From NCBI GenBank assembly GCA_030685065.1, contig JAUXQH010000081.1, positions 1 to 54,050 of the forward strand: DNA of 54,050 nucleotides, given 5' to 3'. Under the pieces are notes generated by a model, which did no database searches, was not told where the DNA came from, and worked only from the letters and a program-made list of their open reading frames with translations. The translations under genes were made by a program, and so were the position numbers. Numbering within the stretch: position 1 is the first letter of the stretch; each line of letters opens with the position of its first letter. This DNA comes from Pseudomonadota bacterium (GTDB taxonomy: Bacteria; Myxococcota_A; UBA796; SXON01). Below are positions 8,298-16,729 of this stretch, piece after piece.

Positions 8298-9188
8298 CTA
8301 CGAGTTGGAGGATCCGCCCGTTCCGTCGCCTTCGCCGAGCCCCTCTTCCACGAGCAGCGCGTGCAGTCCGTCCGGGTTGTCCACGTGCACCCAGTGCCCC
8401 GCGTTTGGGAGCACGTGAAGGTGCAGCCTCTCCGGGCGCGTCTCCGAGGCCGTCTGCTGCGGCGTGACGCCGAATCGTTCCAGCTCAGCGTCGGGCCAAC
8501 GCTCGGATCGCTCCGCGCGGACGACATCCACCCGCGCGCGCCGCTCGCGCGACAGGAGCCACGGCCACGCGTCCGTGCGCGCGTAGTCGTGCATCATCTC
8601 CTCGATGGCGACGAGATCGAAGCGCCACACGAACCCCGCCTCGGTCGGGCGGACGTTGGTCGTCATCCACTGGGCCAGGCCCGCGCTGAAGCCCGCCCGG
8701 GTGAGCAGCTCCACCACGCTGTCACGACGGGGGAGGGGCATCGGCACGGTGCGCAGCGCCAGCACCACGCGCGCCACCTCGGACTGCGCGGCCAGGGGGA
8801 TGTCCGGCGGGCCGGGCGGCACGTCGAGTGCCCAGATCCGCTCGACGTGGTGGCCGCGCGCCTCCGCACGGGCGCCCCACACCATCGCCACCTTGCCCCC
8901 GAAGCTGTGCCCGATCGCGGAGCGTGGCTCGATCCCGAGGTGGGCCGCGAGCGCGAAGAGGTCCTCCGCGCAGGCGACGACGGTGTGGGGCGGGGGCGCG
9001 CCGCGGCTCTCGCCGTGGTTTCTCAGGTCGGGGAGCACGAAGCCCCAGTCGGGCTTCGCCGCCACGAGGCGCCGCGCGACGGTGCGGAGGTTCTGGCCCG
9101 AGCCGAGGATGCCGTGGAGCAGCCACGCCCACCGGGTGGGGGCGGCGCCGGGCGCGGTCTGGATCACGTGCTGGAGGAGAAAGGACAT
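8298..9188 (-). CDS. Alpha/beta hydrolase (YbfF-like)
   Basis: 296 residues. It has the oxyanion-strand motif LLHGILGSGQN, LPDLRNHGESRG, the nucleophile elbow GHSFGG (Ser95) and a C-terminal NAGHWVHVDNP that supplies the catalytic His. The order and spacing match the YbfF/carboxylesterase branch of alpha/beta hydrolases. An acyl ester or thioester substrate is likely but not determinable. There is no signal peptide, so the protein is cytoplasmic. A TACGCG hexamer ends six bases before the ATG and no Shine-Dalgarno is visible. It diverges from hflX. Confidence 0.85.
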   Translation of the reverse strand: MSFLLQHVIQTAPGAAPTRWAWLLHGILGSGQNLRTVARRLVAAKPDWGFVLPDLRNHGESRGAPPPHTVVACAEDLFALAAHLGIEPRSAIGHSFGGKVAMVWGARAEARGHHVERIWALDVPPGPPDIPLAAQSEVARVVLALRTVPMPLPRRDSVVELLTRAGFSAGLAQWMTTNVRPTEAGFVWRFDLVAIEEMMHDYARTDAWPWLLSRERRARVDVVRAERSERWPDAELERFGVTPQQTASETRPERLHLHVLPNAGHWVHVDNPDGLHALLVEEGLGEGDGTGGSSNS

Positions 9189-9279
9189 GCGGCCCGCGTA
9201 CCCGCCAGGGGCGGGCCCGGCCAGGGAGCGCGGGCGGGCCCGGAGGAGCGGCCTCGCGTCGAGGGCCGGCGAACCGGGT

Positions 9280-9285
9280 TAAGAG
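9280..9285 (+). promoter_or_regulatory. -10-like TAAGAG, leaderless spacing (hflX)
   Basis: TAAGAG begins TTAAGAGGG and ends seven bases before the ATG at 9293. No Shine-Dalgarno sequence lies between it and the start codon. Confidence 0.35.
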
Positions 9286-9292
9286 GGCGCGC

Positions 9293-10708
9293 ATGACCCC
9301 TCCTCGCGAACGCGCCGTCCTCGTCGGCATCCAGCTCCCCGGTGTCGATGCGGTCGACCACCAGGCCTCTCTCGCCGAGCTCGGCCGGCTCGTGCACACG
9401 CTCGGCTACGAGGTCGTCGGTGAGGTGAGCCAGCGCCGCGACGGGCTCGCGCCCGGCGTGGTGCTCGGAGAGGGCAAGCTCCGGGAGCTCGCCGGATGGA
9501 CCGCCGGGAGCGGCGAGGTGGAGAAGGGCCCGCGCCGCGTGGTGAACAAGGCCCGCGCCAAGTGGGAATTCGCCGACGGTGACGAGGAGGAGGCCGCTCC
9601 CGTCGGGGAAGACGAATCGGAAGAGGAGGACGAGGACGAGGACGAGCTGGCGGTGGACGACGACGCCGCGGCCCGCGCCTCTCGCCGCGCCGATCTCGTC
9701 GTGGTGGACCATGACATCAGCCCGAGCCAGGCCCGCCACCTCCAGATGGCCACCGGCGTGCCGGTGCTCGATCGCACGGGCGTGATCGTCGAGATCTTCC
9801 ACCGCCACGCGCAGAGCCGTGAAGCCCGCTTGCAGGTGGAGATCGCGCGCCTGGTCTACCTCGTGCCGCGCATGCGGGCGTCGGGGGGCGCGGAGCGGCA
9901 GCGCGGCGGCATCGGCGGGAAGGGCGCGGGCGAGAGCGCGCTCGAGCTCGATCGTCGCAAGGTGCGTGACCGCATCGCCCAGCTGCGCGAGGAGCTGGAG
10001 TCGATCGAAAGCGAGCGGGGGACACGACGCGCGCGCCGCGCCGATCAGCTCCGCGTCGCGCTTGTCGGCTACACCAACGCAGGAAAGAGCTCGCTCATGC
10101 GCGCCCTGACCGGGAGCGACGTGTACGTGGCGGACAAGCTGTTCGCCACGCTCGACACGACCGTGCGGTCGCTTCACCCCGAGAACGTGCCCCGCGTGCT
10201 CGTGTCCGACACCGTCGGCTTCATCAAGAAGCTGCCCCACGATCTGGTCGCGAGCTTCCGGAGCACGCTCGACGAGGCGCTCGAGGCCTCCCTGCTGCTC
10301 CACGTGGTCGACGCTTCGGACCCCACGTTCCGCGCCCAATACGAGGTGACCCGTGCGGTGCTCGCGGAGATCGGCGCCGACGAGGTGCCCTCGCGGCTCG
10401 TGCTCAACAAGATCGACCGCGTCGACGACGCGACACGCGCCGCGCTCGTCGAGGAATACCCGAACGCGATCGTGCTCTCGGCCCACGACCCCGCCGACAT
10501 CGTGCGCATGCGCGACTTCATCGTGGCGTGGTTCGAGCGCGACATGGCGGAGATCGAGCTGTTCGTTCCGTGGGCGCGTGGGGCGGTCGTCGGGGAGATC
10601 CACGCGCACGTTCGCGTCATCACCGAGAGCTACGAGGACGAGGGGACACGCTTCCTCGTGCGCGGGCGCAAGGAGGACGTGGCGCGGCTGGTGGGCATGC
10701 TCGCGTAG
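9293..10708 (+). CDS. hflX: GTPase HflX
   Basis: 471 residues. HflX is a ribosome-associated GTPase that splits stalled ribosomes under stress. Visible are the N-terminal nucleotide-binding domain (VVLGEGKLREL, VVVDHDISPSQARHL), the glycine-rich hinge (GGIGGKGAGES), then the G domain: Walker A GYTNAGKSS (259-267), DTVGF (306-310) and NKID (372-375). It is longer than most HflX proteins because residues about 69-130 carry an insertion with a run of Glu and Asp (EEDEDEDELAVDDD). The frame is open further upstream, but ATG 9293 is where similarity begins. Confidence 0.95.
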   Translation: MTPPRERAVLVGIQLPGVDAVDHQASLAELGRLVHTLGYEVVGEVSQRRDGLAPGVVLGEGKLRELAGWTAGSGEVEKGPRRVVNKARAKWEFADGDEEEAAPVGEDESEEEDEDEDELAVDDDAAARASRRADLVVVDHDISPSQARHLQMATGVPVLDRTGVIVEIFHRHAQSREARLQVEIARLVYLVPRMRASGGAERQRGGIGGKGAGESALELDRRKVRDRIAQLREELESIESERGTRRARRADQLRVALVGYTNAGKSSLMRALTGSDVYVADKLFATLDTTVRSLHPENVPRVLVSDTVGFIKKLPHDLVASFRSTLDEALEASLLLHVVDASDPTFRAQYEVTRAVLAEIGADEVPSRLVLNKIDRVDDATRAALVEEYPNAIVLSAHDPADIVRMRDFIVAWFERDMAEIELFVPWARGAVVGEIHAHVRVITESYEDEGTRFLVRGRKEDVARLVGMLA

Positions 10709-10807
10709 CGCCAAGGCCGATGTCGAGATTGGTCGCGTCGGCGGCACGTCGTTCCATTTGACGTTCCGGTGTGCCGCCCGGGCCTAAATTGGAAGCCGGA
10801 GGGGGGG

Positions 10808-13432
10808 ATGAACCGGGGCATACTCGTCGTCGAAGACGAGCGAATCGTCGCCAAGGACATCGAGAAGACGCTCTCCGAGATGGGGTACCCGGTCGCTGGG
10901 ATCGCGTCCTCCGGCGAGGAGGCCGTGGTGAAGGCGCTGGAGCTGCACCCCTCCCTCGTCCTCATGGACATCAACCTCGGCGGGGGGATCGACGGCATCG
11001 AGGCCGCGCGGCGCATCCAGGCCGCCGCCGACGTGCCCGTGGTGTTCGTGACCGCGTCTTGCGACGCGGGAACGGTGGCGCGGACGCAGGAAGCCGCCCC
11101 GCTCGGGTACCTCGTCAAGCCCTTCTACGAGGGAAGCCTGCGCGCGGTCCTCGAGAGCGCCTGGCATCAACACGACGTCTCGCGGCTGTTGCGTGAGCGC
11201 GAGCGGCTCCTGGCCCACACGCTGCACGCGATGGCGGACGCCGTGGTCACCGCCGAGGCTCGCATCGCGTACCTCAACCCGGTGGCGGAGCAGCTGACGG
11301 GGTGGTCGCTGGCCGAGGCCAGGGGGCGCGAGGTGGGGGAGGTGGTCCGGTTCGACTCGGAGCTCGAGCCAGGTGTCGTCATCGAGAATCCGCTGGTCGT
11401 CGCCCTGCGGGACGGCGTCCAGGCGCGCCTCGCGGAGGGCGCCGTCCTGGTGACCCGTCGGGGGCAGCGCGTGCCGGTGGAGGCCACCGCGGCGCCGATC
11501 CTCGACTCGGGGCGTGTGGTGATCGGGTGTGTCATCCTGGTGCGCGACGTCACCGAGCGCCGACACGCCGAGTCCGAGATCCGCCGCCTCGCCGAGATGC
11601 GGGAGCGCGTGGCGGTGGAAGCGACGGGCATGGGGGTGTGGGACCTGGACCTCCGCTCGGGTGAGCTGATCTGGTCCGAGGGCCTCTTCCGCATGCTCGG
11701 CTACCAGCCGGCCCCCAACGGCCGCGCGACGGGGGAGATGTGCTGGAAGCTCCTCGAGGCCGCCGCCGACCTGCCGGCCATCCTGGCCGCGCTCGATACG
11801 GCGCGGGAGGAGCGAGCCCTCTTCTCGGTGACACCGCGGCTGCGCCGCGCGGATGACGGGCGGACGATGTGGGCCCGCGCCTTCGGTCGGTTCCTCTACG
11901 ACGAGGGGTCGGGAGAGCCGATCCGCTTCGTCGGGATCTCGTTCGACGAGACCGAACGCCACGAGGCCGAGGACGCGCGTCGGGATGCCGAGGAGCGTCT
12001 CGGTCTGTTGGTTCAGGGGGTGCGCGAGTATGCGTTGATCGCGTTCGACGCCCACGGGCGGGTCGTGAATTGGAACGAGGGCGCGGAGCGGATTTTCGGA
12101 TATCGCGCGGCGGACGCGCTCGGGCTGGACCGCTCGGCCCTGTACCCGCCCGACAAGGTCACGCGCGCCGCGCGGGAGCTCGAGGACGCGGCGGACAAAG
12201 GATCGGTCGAGTGCGAAGGGTGGCTCGTGCGGAAGGACGGCTCGAGCTTCTGGGCGGCGGGTGTGGTCGCGGCCCAGAAGGACGAACGCGGCGGCGTCGA
12301 GGGGTTCCTGACGGTCACCCAGGACCTGACCCAGCGTCGCGCCGCCGCCGAGCGCTTTCGCCTGGCGCTGGAGGCCTCGCCGTCGGGGATGGTGATGGTC
12401 GACAGCTCGGGCACCATCGTGCTGCTGAACCGGGAGGCCGAGCGCCTCTTCGGCTACGCGCGCGACGAGCTGATCGGCCGACCGGTCGAGGCGCTCCTGC
12501 CGATCGAGCTCCGGGCGGGGCACAGGGGCTACCGCATCGGCTACGCGAGCGCGCCGACCGCGAGGCGCATGGGCGGAGGCCGCGACCTGTGTGGCGTGCG
12601 AAAGGACGGGTCCGCCTTTCCGATCGAGGTCGGGCTCATGCCGGTTCAGGGGGAGAAGGAGCCGTTCGTCGTCGCGTCGGTCATCGACATCACCGAACGG
12701 AAGCGCGCGGAGCAAGCCGTGCGGTTGGCCAACACACGGATCGAGGAGCGGCTCGCCGATCTCGAGTCCTTCTCCTACACGGTCTCTCACGACCTTCGCG
12801 CCCCGTTGCGGGCGATCCAGGGGTACGCGCGCTTCGTGGAGATCCGGCTGGGCGATCGTGCCGACCCGACGAGCCGCCGGATGCTGGAGCGGATGCGCGA
12901 GGCGGCGCTCCGGATGGATCACCTGATCCGCGACGTCCTCCGGTTCAGCCAGATCCCCAACGAGCCGCTCCCGACGGGGCCGGTGGACCTGGACGCGGTG
13001 GTCGCGCACGTGCTGGCCAACTATCCGGATGTCGCCCTCGCCGGCGTCAAGGTCCGAGGCCCTCTCGGGCGGGTGAACGGCCAGGAATCGCTGCTGATGC
13101 AGATCCTGTCCAACCTGCTCGACAACGCGGTGAAATTCATCCCCAAGGAGCGCGTGCCCGAGATCGACGTCTGGACCGAGCCGCGCGAGGAGGGGATGCT
13201 CCGGGTCGTCGTCCAGGACAACGGGGTCGGGATTCCCAGCGAGCATCGGGTCCGGATTTTCCTGCCGTTCGAGCGCCTCCGCCCCGAGGACGCCTCCGGC
13301 GGAACCGGCATCGGGCTCGCGATCGTGAAGAGGGCGGTGGAGCGGCTCGGTGGACGCGTCGGCGTCGAGTCGCGGCCCGGCGCGGGGAGCCGCTTCTGGT
13401 TCGAGCTGCCGGAGGTGACGGGTGCTCCCTGA
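10808..13432 (+). CDS. Sensor histidine kinase with N-terminal receiver and four PAS domains
   Basis: 874 residues. Order: receiver domain (1-120, phospho-acceptor Asp54 in LMDINL, Lys in VKPF), then four PAS modules (about 134-256, 270-395, 398-515 and 517-640; for example VVNWNEGAERIFGY and TIVLLNREAERLFGY), then HisKA with His661 in SHDLRAPLRA, and an ATPase domain (NLLDNAVKF, DNGVGIP, GTGIGLAIVKR). No membrane helix is seen, so it should be a cytoplasmic sensor. The start is ATG 10808 with GGAGGGGGG just before it; a GTG at 10769 is possible but would precede the receiver fold with unrelated sequence. The end overlaps the next response regulator by 11 bases, pointing to a paired output. 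Confidence 0.92.
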   Translation: MNRGILVVEDERIVAKDIEKTLSEMGYPVAGIASSGEEAVVKALELHPSLVLMDINLGGGIDGIEAARRIQAAADVPVVFVTASCDAGTVARTQEAAPLGYLVKPFYEGSLRAVLESAWHQHDVSRLLRERERLLAHTLHAMADAVVTAEARIAYLNPVAEQLTGWSLAEARGREVGEVVRFDSELEPGVVIENPLVVALRDGVQARLAEGAVLVTRRGQRVPVEATAAPILDSGRVVIGCVILVRDVTERRHAESEIRRLAEMRERVAVEATGMGVWDLDLRSGELIWSEGLFRMLGYQPAPNGRATGEMCWKLLEAAADLPAILAALDTAREERALFSVTPRLRRADDGRTMWARAFGRFLYDEGSGEPIRFVGISFDETERHEAEDARRDAEERLGLLVQGVREYALIAFDAHGRVVNWNEGAERIFGYRAADALGLDRSALYPPDKVTRAARELEDAADKGSVECEGWLVRKDGSSFWAAGVVAAQKDERGGVEGFLTVTQDLTQRRAAAERFRLALEASPSGMVMVDSSGTIVLLNREAERLFGYARDELIGRPVEALLPIELRAGHRGYRIGYASAPTARRMGGGRDLCGVRKDGSAFPIEVGLMPVQGEKEPFVVASVIDITERKRAEQAVRLANTRIEERLADLESFSYTVSHDLRAPLRAIQGYARFVEIRLGDRADPTSRRMLERMREAALRMDHLIRDVLRFSQIPNEPLPTGPVDLDAVVAHVLANYPDVALAGVKVRGPLGRVNGQESLLMQILSNLLDNAVKFIPKERVPEIDVWTEPREEGMLRVVVQDNGVGIPSEHRVRIFLPFERLRPEDASGGTGIGLAIVKRAVERLGGRVGVESRPGAGSRFWFELPEVTGAP

Positions 13433-13847
13433 GCATGCGCCCGTGCTCCTCGTCGATGACAGTCCGGACGACCGCTGTCTTTTCTGCATGTGCTGGGCGC
13501 AGGCCAAGATCCTGAATCCCATCGTCGAGCTGGGCCACGGTCAGGCGGCCATCGACTACCTGTCCGCGGCGAGCGGGCCCGACGCGCCGGCGCTCGTCTT
13601 CCTCGACCTGAAGATGCCGGTGCGGAACGGGTTCGAGGTGTTGGATTGGTTGCACGCACACCCCGTCTTCAAGCGGCTGCCGGTCATCGTCCTGACCGCG
13701 TCCGAGCACGCCGGCGACGTCGAGCAGGCCTACGACCGCGGGGCGAACTCGTTTCTCGTGAAGCCCTCTTCCGTCGAGGAGCTCCTCGCGCTGCTGCTGG
13801 CAGTCAAGGACTACTGGCTCCGCTTCAACGTGTTCCCGCGCCGCTGA
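13422..13847 (+). CDS. Single-domain response regulator (Rcp1-like)
   Basis: 141 residues. It is a lone receiver domain with acidic pair DD (12-13), phospho-acceptor Asp62 in FLDLKMP, the conserved Thr in VLTAS and Lys in FLVKPSS. The LNPIVELGHGQAAIDYL pattern is typical of Rcp1-type regulators that pair with phytochrome-like or multi-PAS kinases. There is no DNA-binding output. The GTG start overlaps the kinase stop by 11 bases, so the two are translationally coupled. It converges with the next gene, stop to stop, without a gap. Confidence 0.92.
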   Translation: MLPEHAPVLLVDDSPDDRCLFCMCWAQAKILNPIVELGHGQAAIDYLSAASGPDAPALVFLDLKMPVRNGFEVLDWLHAHPVFKRLPVIVLTASEHAGDVEQAYDRGANSFLVKPSSVEELLALLLAVKDYWLRFNVFPRR

Positions 13848-14396
13848 TCACCAGGCGCCCGGCAGCAAGCGCCACCGTACCCGCGCCGCCCACTCCGCCC
13901 AGCTCGGCTCGCGGGACAGCAGGCGCTCCTCCACCTGGATGCGCCACACGAGGAGCGGCACGAGCGTGACCACGGCCGCCGCCCCGCTCCAGCCGAGCTG
14001 CGCGGCCGCGGCGAGGAAGACGATGCCTTCCCCGAGGTAGACCGGATGGCGCACCCATCGGTAGAGGCCGCCCGTGCGGAGCGCGCGCACCCCCGGCAAC
14101 ACCGCGAAGCTCGGCCCCAACGACACGATCCCCGCCACGGCCACGCAGACGCCCACCATCGCCACGCCGAGGCCGAGCGTGCTCCAGGGATGTTGGGCCG
14201 CGGCGGCCATCACCACCCCGGCCACGAGGAGCGAGGGGAGCGCGGCGGCGAGGTCGCGGGTGCGCGCGGCGCGGCGCTCGGGGGCGCGCAGGAGCAGGGC
14301 GCAGGCGACGACGACCTGGAGACCGCCCGCGATCGTGGCGAGCGGACCTCCGGTCGAAAGTGTCCTCCACGCCGCGCCGACGATCGACGTTGCCAT
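13848..14396 (-). CDS. Isoprenylcysteine carboxyl methyltransferase (ICMT)-family membrane protein
   Basis: 182 residues, four to five hydrophobic segments. The diagnostic C-terminal motif GGLYRWVRHPVYLGE is present, followed by a helix and EERLL, as in the ICMT/PEMT-like phospholipid methyltransferase family, which binds S-adenosylmethionine through the RHP region. Bacterial members are mostly uncharacterised; the methyl acceptor is unknown. The gene lies downstream of a 36-codon membrane protein gene, with a 59-base gap. Confidence 0.8.
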   Translation of the reverse strand: MATSIVGAAWRTLSTGGPLATIAGGLQVVVACALLLRAPERRAARTRDLAAALPSLLVAGVVMAAAAQHPWSTLGLGVAMVGVCVAVAGIVSLGPSFAVLPGVRALRTGGLYRWVRHPVYLGEGIVFLAAAAQLGWSGAAAVVTLVPLLVWRIQVEERLLSREPSWAEWAARVRWRLLPGAW

Positions 14397-14455
14397 CGCG
14401 ACGTCGAGGAGCTTCGTCAGCCAGCGTGGAGGAGGTAGATGGGGCTTTGAAGCTG

Positions 14456-14566
14456 TCAGTACAGGATCCAGCCCCAGTTGAACGCGTAGCTGAGCGCGTC
14501 GAAGATGAGTACCCCGCCGATCCAGAACACGATCGAGGGGATACCCCCCCCTCCTTCATTCGCCAT
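14456..14566 (-). CDS. 36-residue single-helix membrane protein
   Basis: This small reading frame starts at ATG 14566 and ends with TGA at 14456. The N-terminus is MANEGGGGIPS, followed by one hydrophobic helix (IVFWIGGVLIF, then DALSYAFNW) ending GWILY. GAGG lies five bases upstream of the ATG, a good Shine-Dalgarno. The predicted topology is a short Gly-rich tail plus one transmembrane segment. It sits between the DoxX and ICMT-like genes on the same strand, so it may belong to a membrane-protein operon. I do not recognise the family. Confidence rests on the helix, the ribosome site and its fit in an otherwise empty gap. Confidence 0.5.
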   Translation of the reverse strand: MANEGGGGIPSIVFWIGGVLIFDALSYAFNWGWILY

Positions 14567-14632
14567 AGCCGCCTCGGGTGCCCGCGAAGTCTGCCACAAA
14601 ATGAGTCGAGCACAAGCCCCGGTGGCGACGCC

Positions 14633-15109
14633 TCAGCGGATCTCGGCCGCCTTCCTCGGTTCGCTGCGCAACAGCTGCGCGAGCGCGAGATCCACCGACC
14701 AGGCGCCCGCCCCTTCGACGAGCACGATCCCGGCCAGCGCGAGCGCGAGGAGGTGGTACTCGAAGCCCTCCCCGGCCGCGCCCCCGCCCCAGTTCATGAA
14801 GAAGCCGTTCTCCAGGTGCACCATGAACACCGCGCCGGCCATCACCGCGACGATGCCGGCGGCGGCGATTCGGGCGAAGGCGCCGAAGATGAGCCCGAGG
14901 CCTCCCAACGACTCGGCCAGGATGACCAGCACCGCCATCCATGCGGGGATCCCCATGTCCGTGGTGAAGGTGGCGATCGTGGCATCGTACCCCGGGCCCC
15001 CGAACCAACCGAAGAGCTTCTGCGCCCCGTGCGCGAACATCACGATGCCGAGCACGACCCGGCACACGAAGAGGGCGCCGCTCGGGCGTGTGTCGAACAG
15101 CGTGTCCAT
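14633..15109 (-). CDS. DoxX-family membrane protein
   Basis: 158 residues with four transmembrane helices. The first helix carries RVVLGIVMFAHGAQKLFGWFGG, trimmed here to its key parts: R..LG..F..HG.QKLFGWFGG, the hallmark of DoxX/YphA-like proteins. Further helices contain ESLGGLGLIFGAFARIAA and an MVHLENGFFMNW segment typical of the family. Proposed roles of DoxX proteins range from redox membrane complexes to thiosulfate metabolism; none can be assigned here. GGAG sits seven bases upstream of the ATG, a conventional start. Confidence 0.88.
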   Translation of the reverse strand: MDTLFDTRPSGALFVCRVVLGIVMFAHGAQKLFGWFGGPGYDATIATFTTDMGIPAWMAVLVILAESLGGLGLIFGAFARIAAAGIVAVMAGAVFMVHLENGFFMNWGGGAAGEGFEYHLLALALAGIVLVEGAGAWSVDLALAQLLRSEPRKAAEIR

Positions 15110-15136
15110 GGGATCTCCAGGGAAACAAGCTGCCTA

Positions 15137-15165
15137 CCGGATCGGGGTGGGACAGCCCGATCCGG
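15137..15165 (-). terminator. Strong hairpin after the frameshifted FG-GAP gene
   Basis: CCGGATCGGG (15137-15146) and CCCGATCCGG (15156-15165) form a perfect 10-bp stem with a 9-base loop, starting ten bases after the stop at 15175 on the minus strand. The bases after it on that strand include TTGTTT but not a contiguous T tract. It is a likely terminator separating this gene from doxX. Confidence 0.5.
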
Positions 15166-15174
15166 CACCGGAGC

Positions 15175-16650
15175 CTATTCGTTACACGTGGACGCGCCCC
15201 AGTCATCGAGGTTGTTGAGCTCGTCGCACTCGTAGAGCACGCCCGCTCCGCCCGCGTCGAAGTCGGCCTTGGCCACCGGCTTGGCCGCGCCGAGCGCCCC
15301 GCTCGACACCTCGAACACCAGGGCCTCGCCGATCTCGCCGGGGGCGATGATGTCGGACGTGTATTGCGTGCCGAGCACCTCGCCGCGGGGGCCCGCGGTG
15401 ATGCTGATCGGGACGCCCGCGGGCGCCTCGAGGTTGCCCGTGTTGATCACCCAGGCGCCGACGAACACCTTGTCGTTCGAACACTCCTTCTCGCAGACGT
15501 CGAAGACCTCGGCCTGCACGTCGTACCACTCGCCCGGGGGCCGCCCGGCGTCCCCGCTGCGGAAGCTGTTGTACTCGGGCCAGTTCGGGCCGCCGTTCGT
15601 CGGGATGTTTCCCAGGTCCCCGACGTTGGTGATCTGGTAGGCGTGTTGGTTCCAGACCTTGCGACCGGGGGGCCAGGACTCGTCGGCGTCCCCATACACG
15701 GACAAGGAGCGGTTCCAGGAGCAATGGCCGAGCACGATCTCCACCTGGTCGTCGTTGTCCACGTCCGCCACGATCGGGGTCTCGAGGATCGTGTAGCTGC
15801 CGTGCTCGTTGGAGCGGAACTTCAAGGCGCCGTCGAGGCCGCTGAAGAATTGGATCGAACCCTCGTCGGCGTAGAGCACCTCGGGGTACCCGTCGATGTC
15901 GGGCGCGCCGTCCGCATCGAGATCGTCGACGGCGGGGGCGCCGAGGTTGCCGGCGTAGGTGAGCTCCCACACTTCGGTGCCGTCCGTCTCCCACTTGATC
16001 GAGCCGTCGATGTTGTAGGCGGCGTTGCCCGTCACCAGCTCTTCCAGGCCGTCGCCGTCGAGGTCGATCGGGACGGAGAGCGCGCCGTAGGTGCTGGAGC
16101 CAGTGCCGCCGTAGGGCGCCGCGCCGATGCCTCGCGTGCCCTGGCCGCGAATGGTGCCGTCCGCGCCGTTCAGGATGGCGCTGCCGACGGTGACCTCGGG
16201 GTTCCCGTCGTGGTCCATGTCGAGCGCCGTGAGCGTGGAGGTGCCGGCCACGACGACCTCGGGTTCATGTCGTCCGTGTCGATGGCGCCGCTGCCGTTGC
16301 TGTCGACGATCTGGCCGACCGCGGGAGGGCCGCAGAAGGTGGAGCTGCCGTAGTCGTACTCGACCACCGGGGTGAAGGTGGCGGTCTGCAGCTCGACGTC
16401 ACACTCTTCGTTGAGGGTCACGTCGTGCCGATCGGCCGACAGGCCCTCGCAGATCTCGGAGAGATCGCCGTCGCCCTCCTTATGAGGCGGGCGGGCCCGC
16501 GCCGGTGTCCTCGGCGTCGGTTCCGTTCTTGTCGGTGTTGTGCTCGAGGTTGTAGTCGCTGCAGCCCGCCACGAGCAAGGGGGCGCACAGCAGACGGAAA
16601 AGAGACATTGTCGGACGAGAAATCCCCGACGCCATGATCCCGACGCGCAT
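15175..16650 (-). pseudogene. FG-GAP/VCBS lipoprotein gene interrupted by two frameshifts
   Basis: Three frames must be joined to read one protein. Segment 1 starts at ATG 16650 (GGAGG five bases upstream), has a conventional Arg-bearing lipoprotein signal ending VAGC, then DTGAGPP, and hits TAA at 16480. Segment 2 (about 16485 to 16262) continues KEGDGDLSEICEGL to AIDTDDMNP. Segment 3 (about 16260 to 15175) continues VVVAGTSTLTALDMDHDG through several FG-GAP repeats (DLDGDGLEEL, DVDNDDQVEI, LDADGAPDI) and a CARDB-like C-terminal domain. Adding one G near 16260 and removing one base near 16485-16500 restores a single frame. Either the gene is decaying or the assembly has two indels in GC-rich runs. 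An alternative start is ATG 16608. Confidence 0.7.
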
Positions 16651-16715
16651 GAGTCCCTCCGCGGCGGCTCGCAGATTGGCGCGCATCGGGCGGCACTGCC
16701 ACGCCTACGATCGGT

Positions 16716-16721
16716 TAAGCT
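16716..16721 (+). promoter_or_regulatory. -10-like TAAGCT (nitrilase-family gene)
   Basis: TAAGCT within GGTTAAGCTCC ends eight bases before ATG 16730, with no Shine-Dalgarno between. The same GGTTAAG string occurs just before hflX. Confidence 0.4.
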
Positions 16722-16729
16722 CCGGCGCG

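Noticed and set aside
10753..10790. TTGACG followed by TAAATT upstream of the REC-PAS kinase gene as a sigma70 promoter
   Set aside because: The spacing is about 21 bases, too long for a normal promoter. TAAATT alone may still be a -10 element.
16480..16650. A separate small lipoprotein gene ending at TAA 16480
   Set aside because: The next frame continues with coding-like sequence and no start codon of its own, so a frameshifted single gene explains it better.
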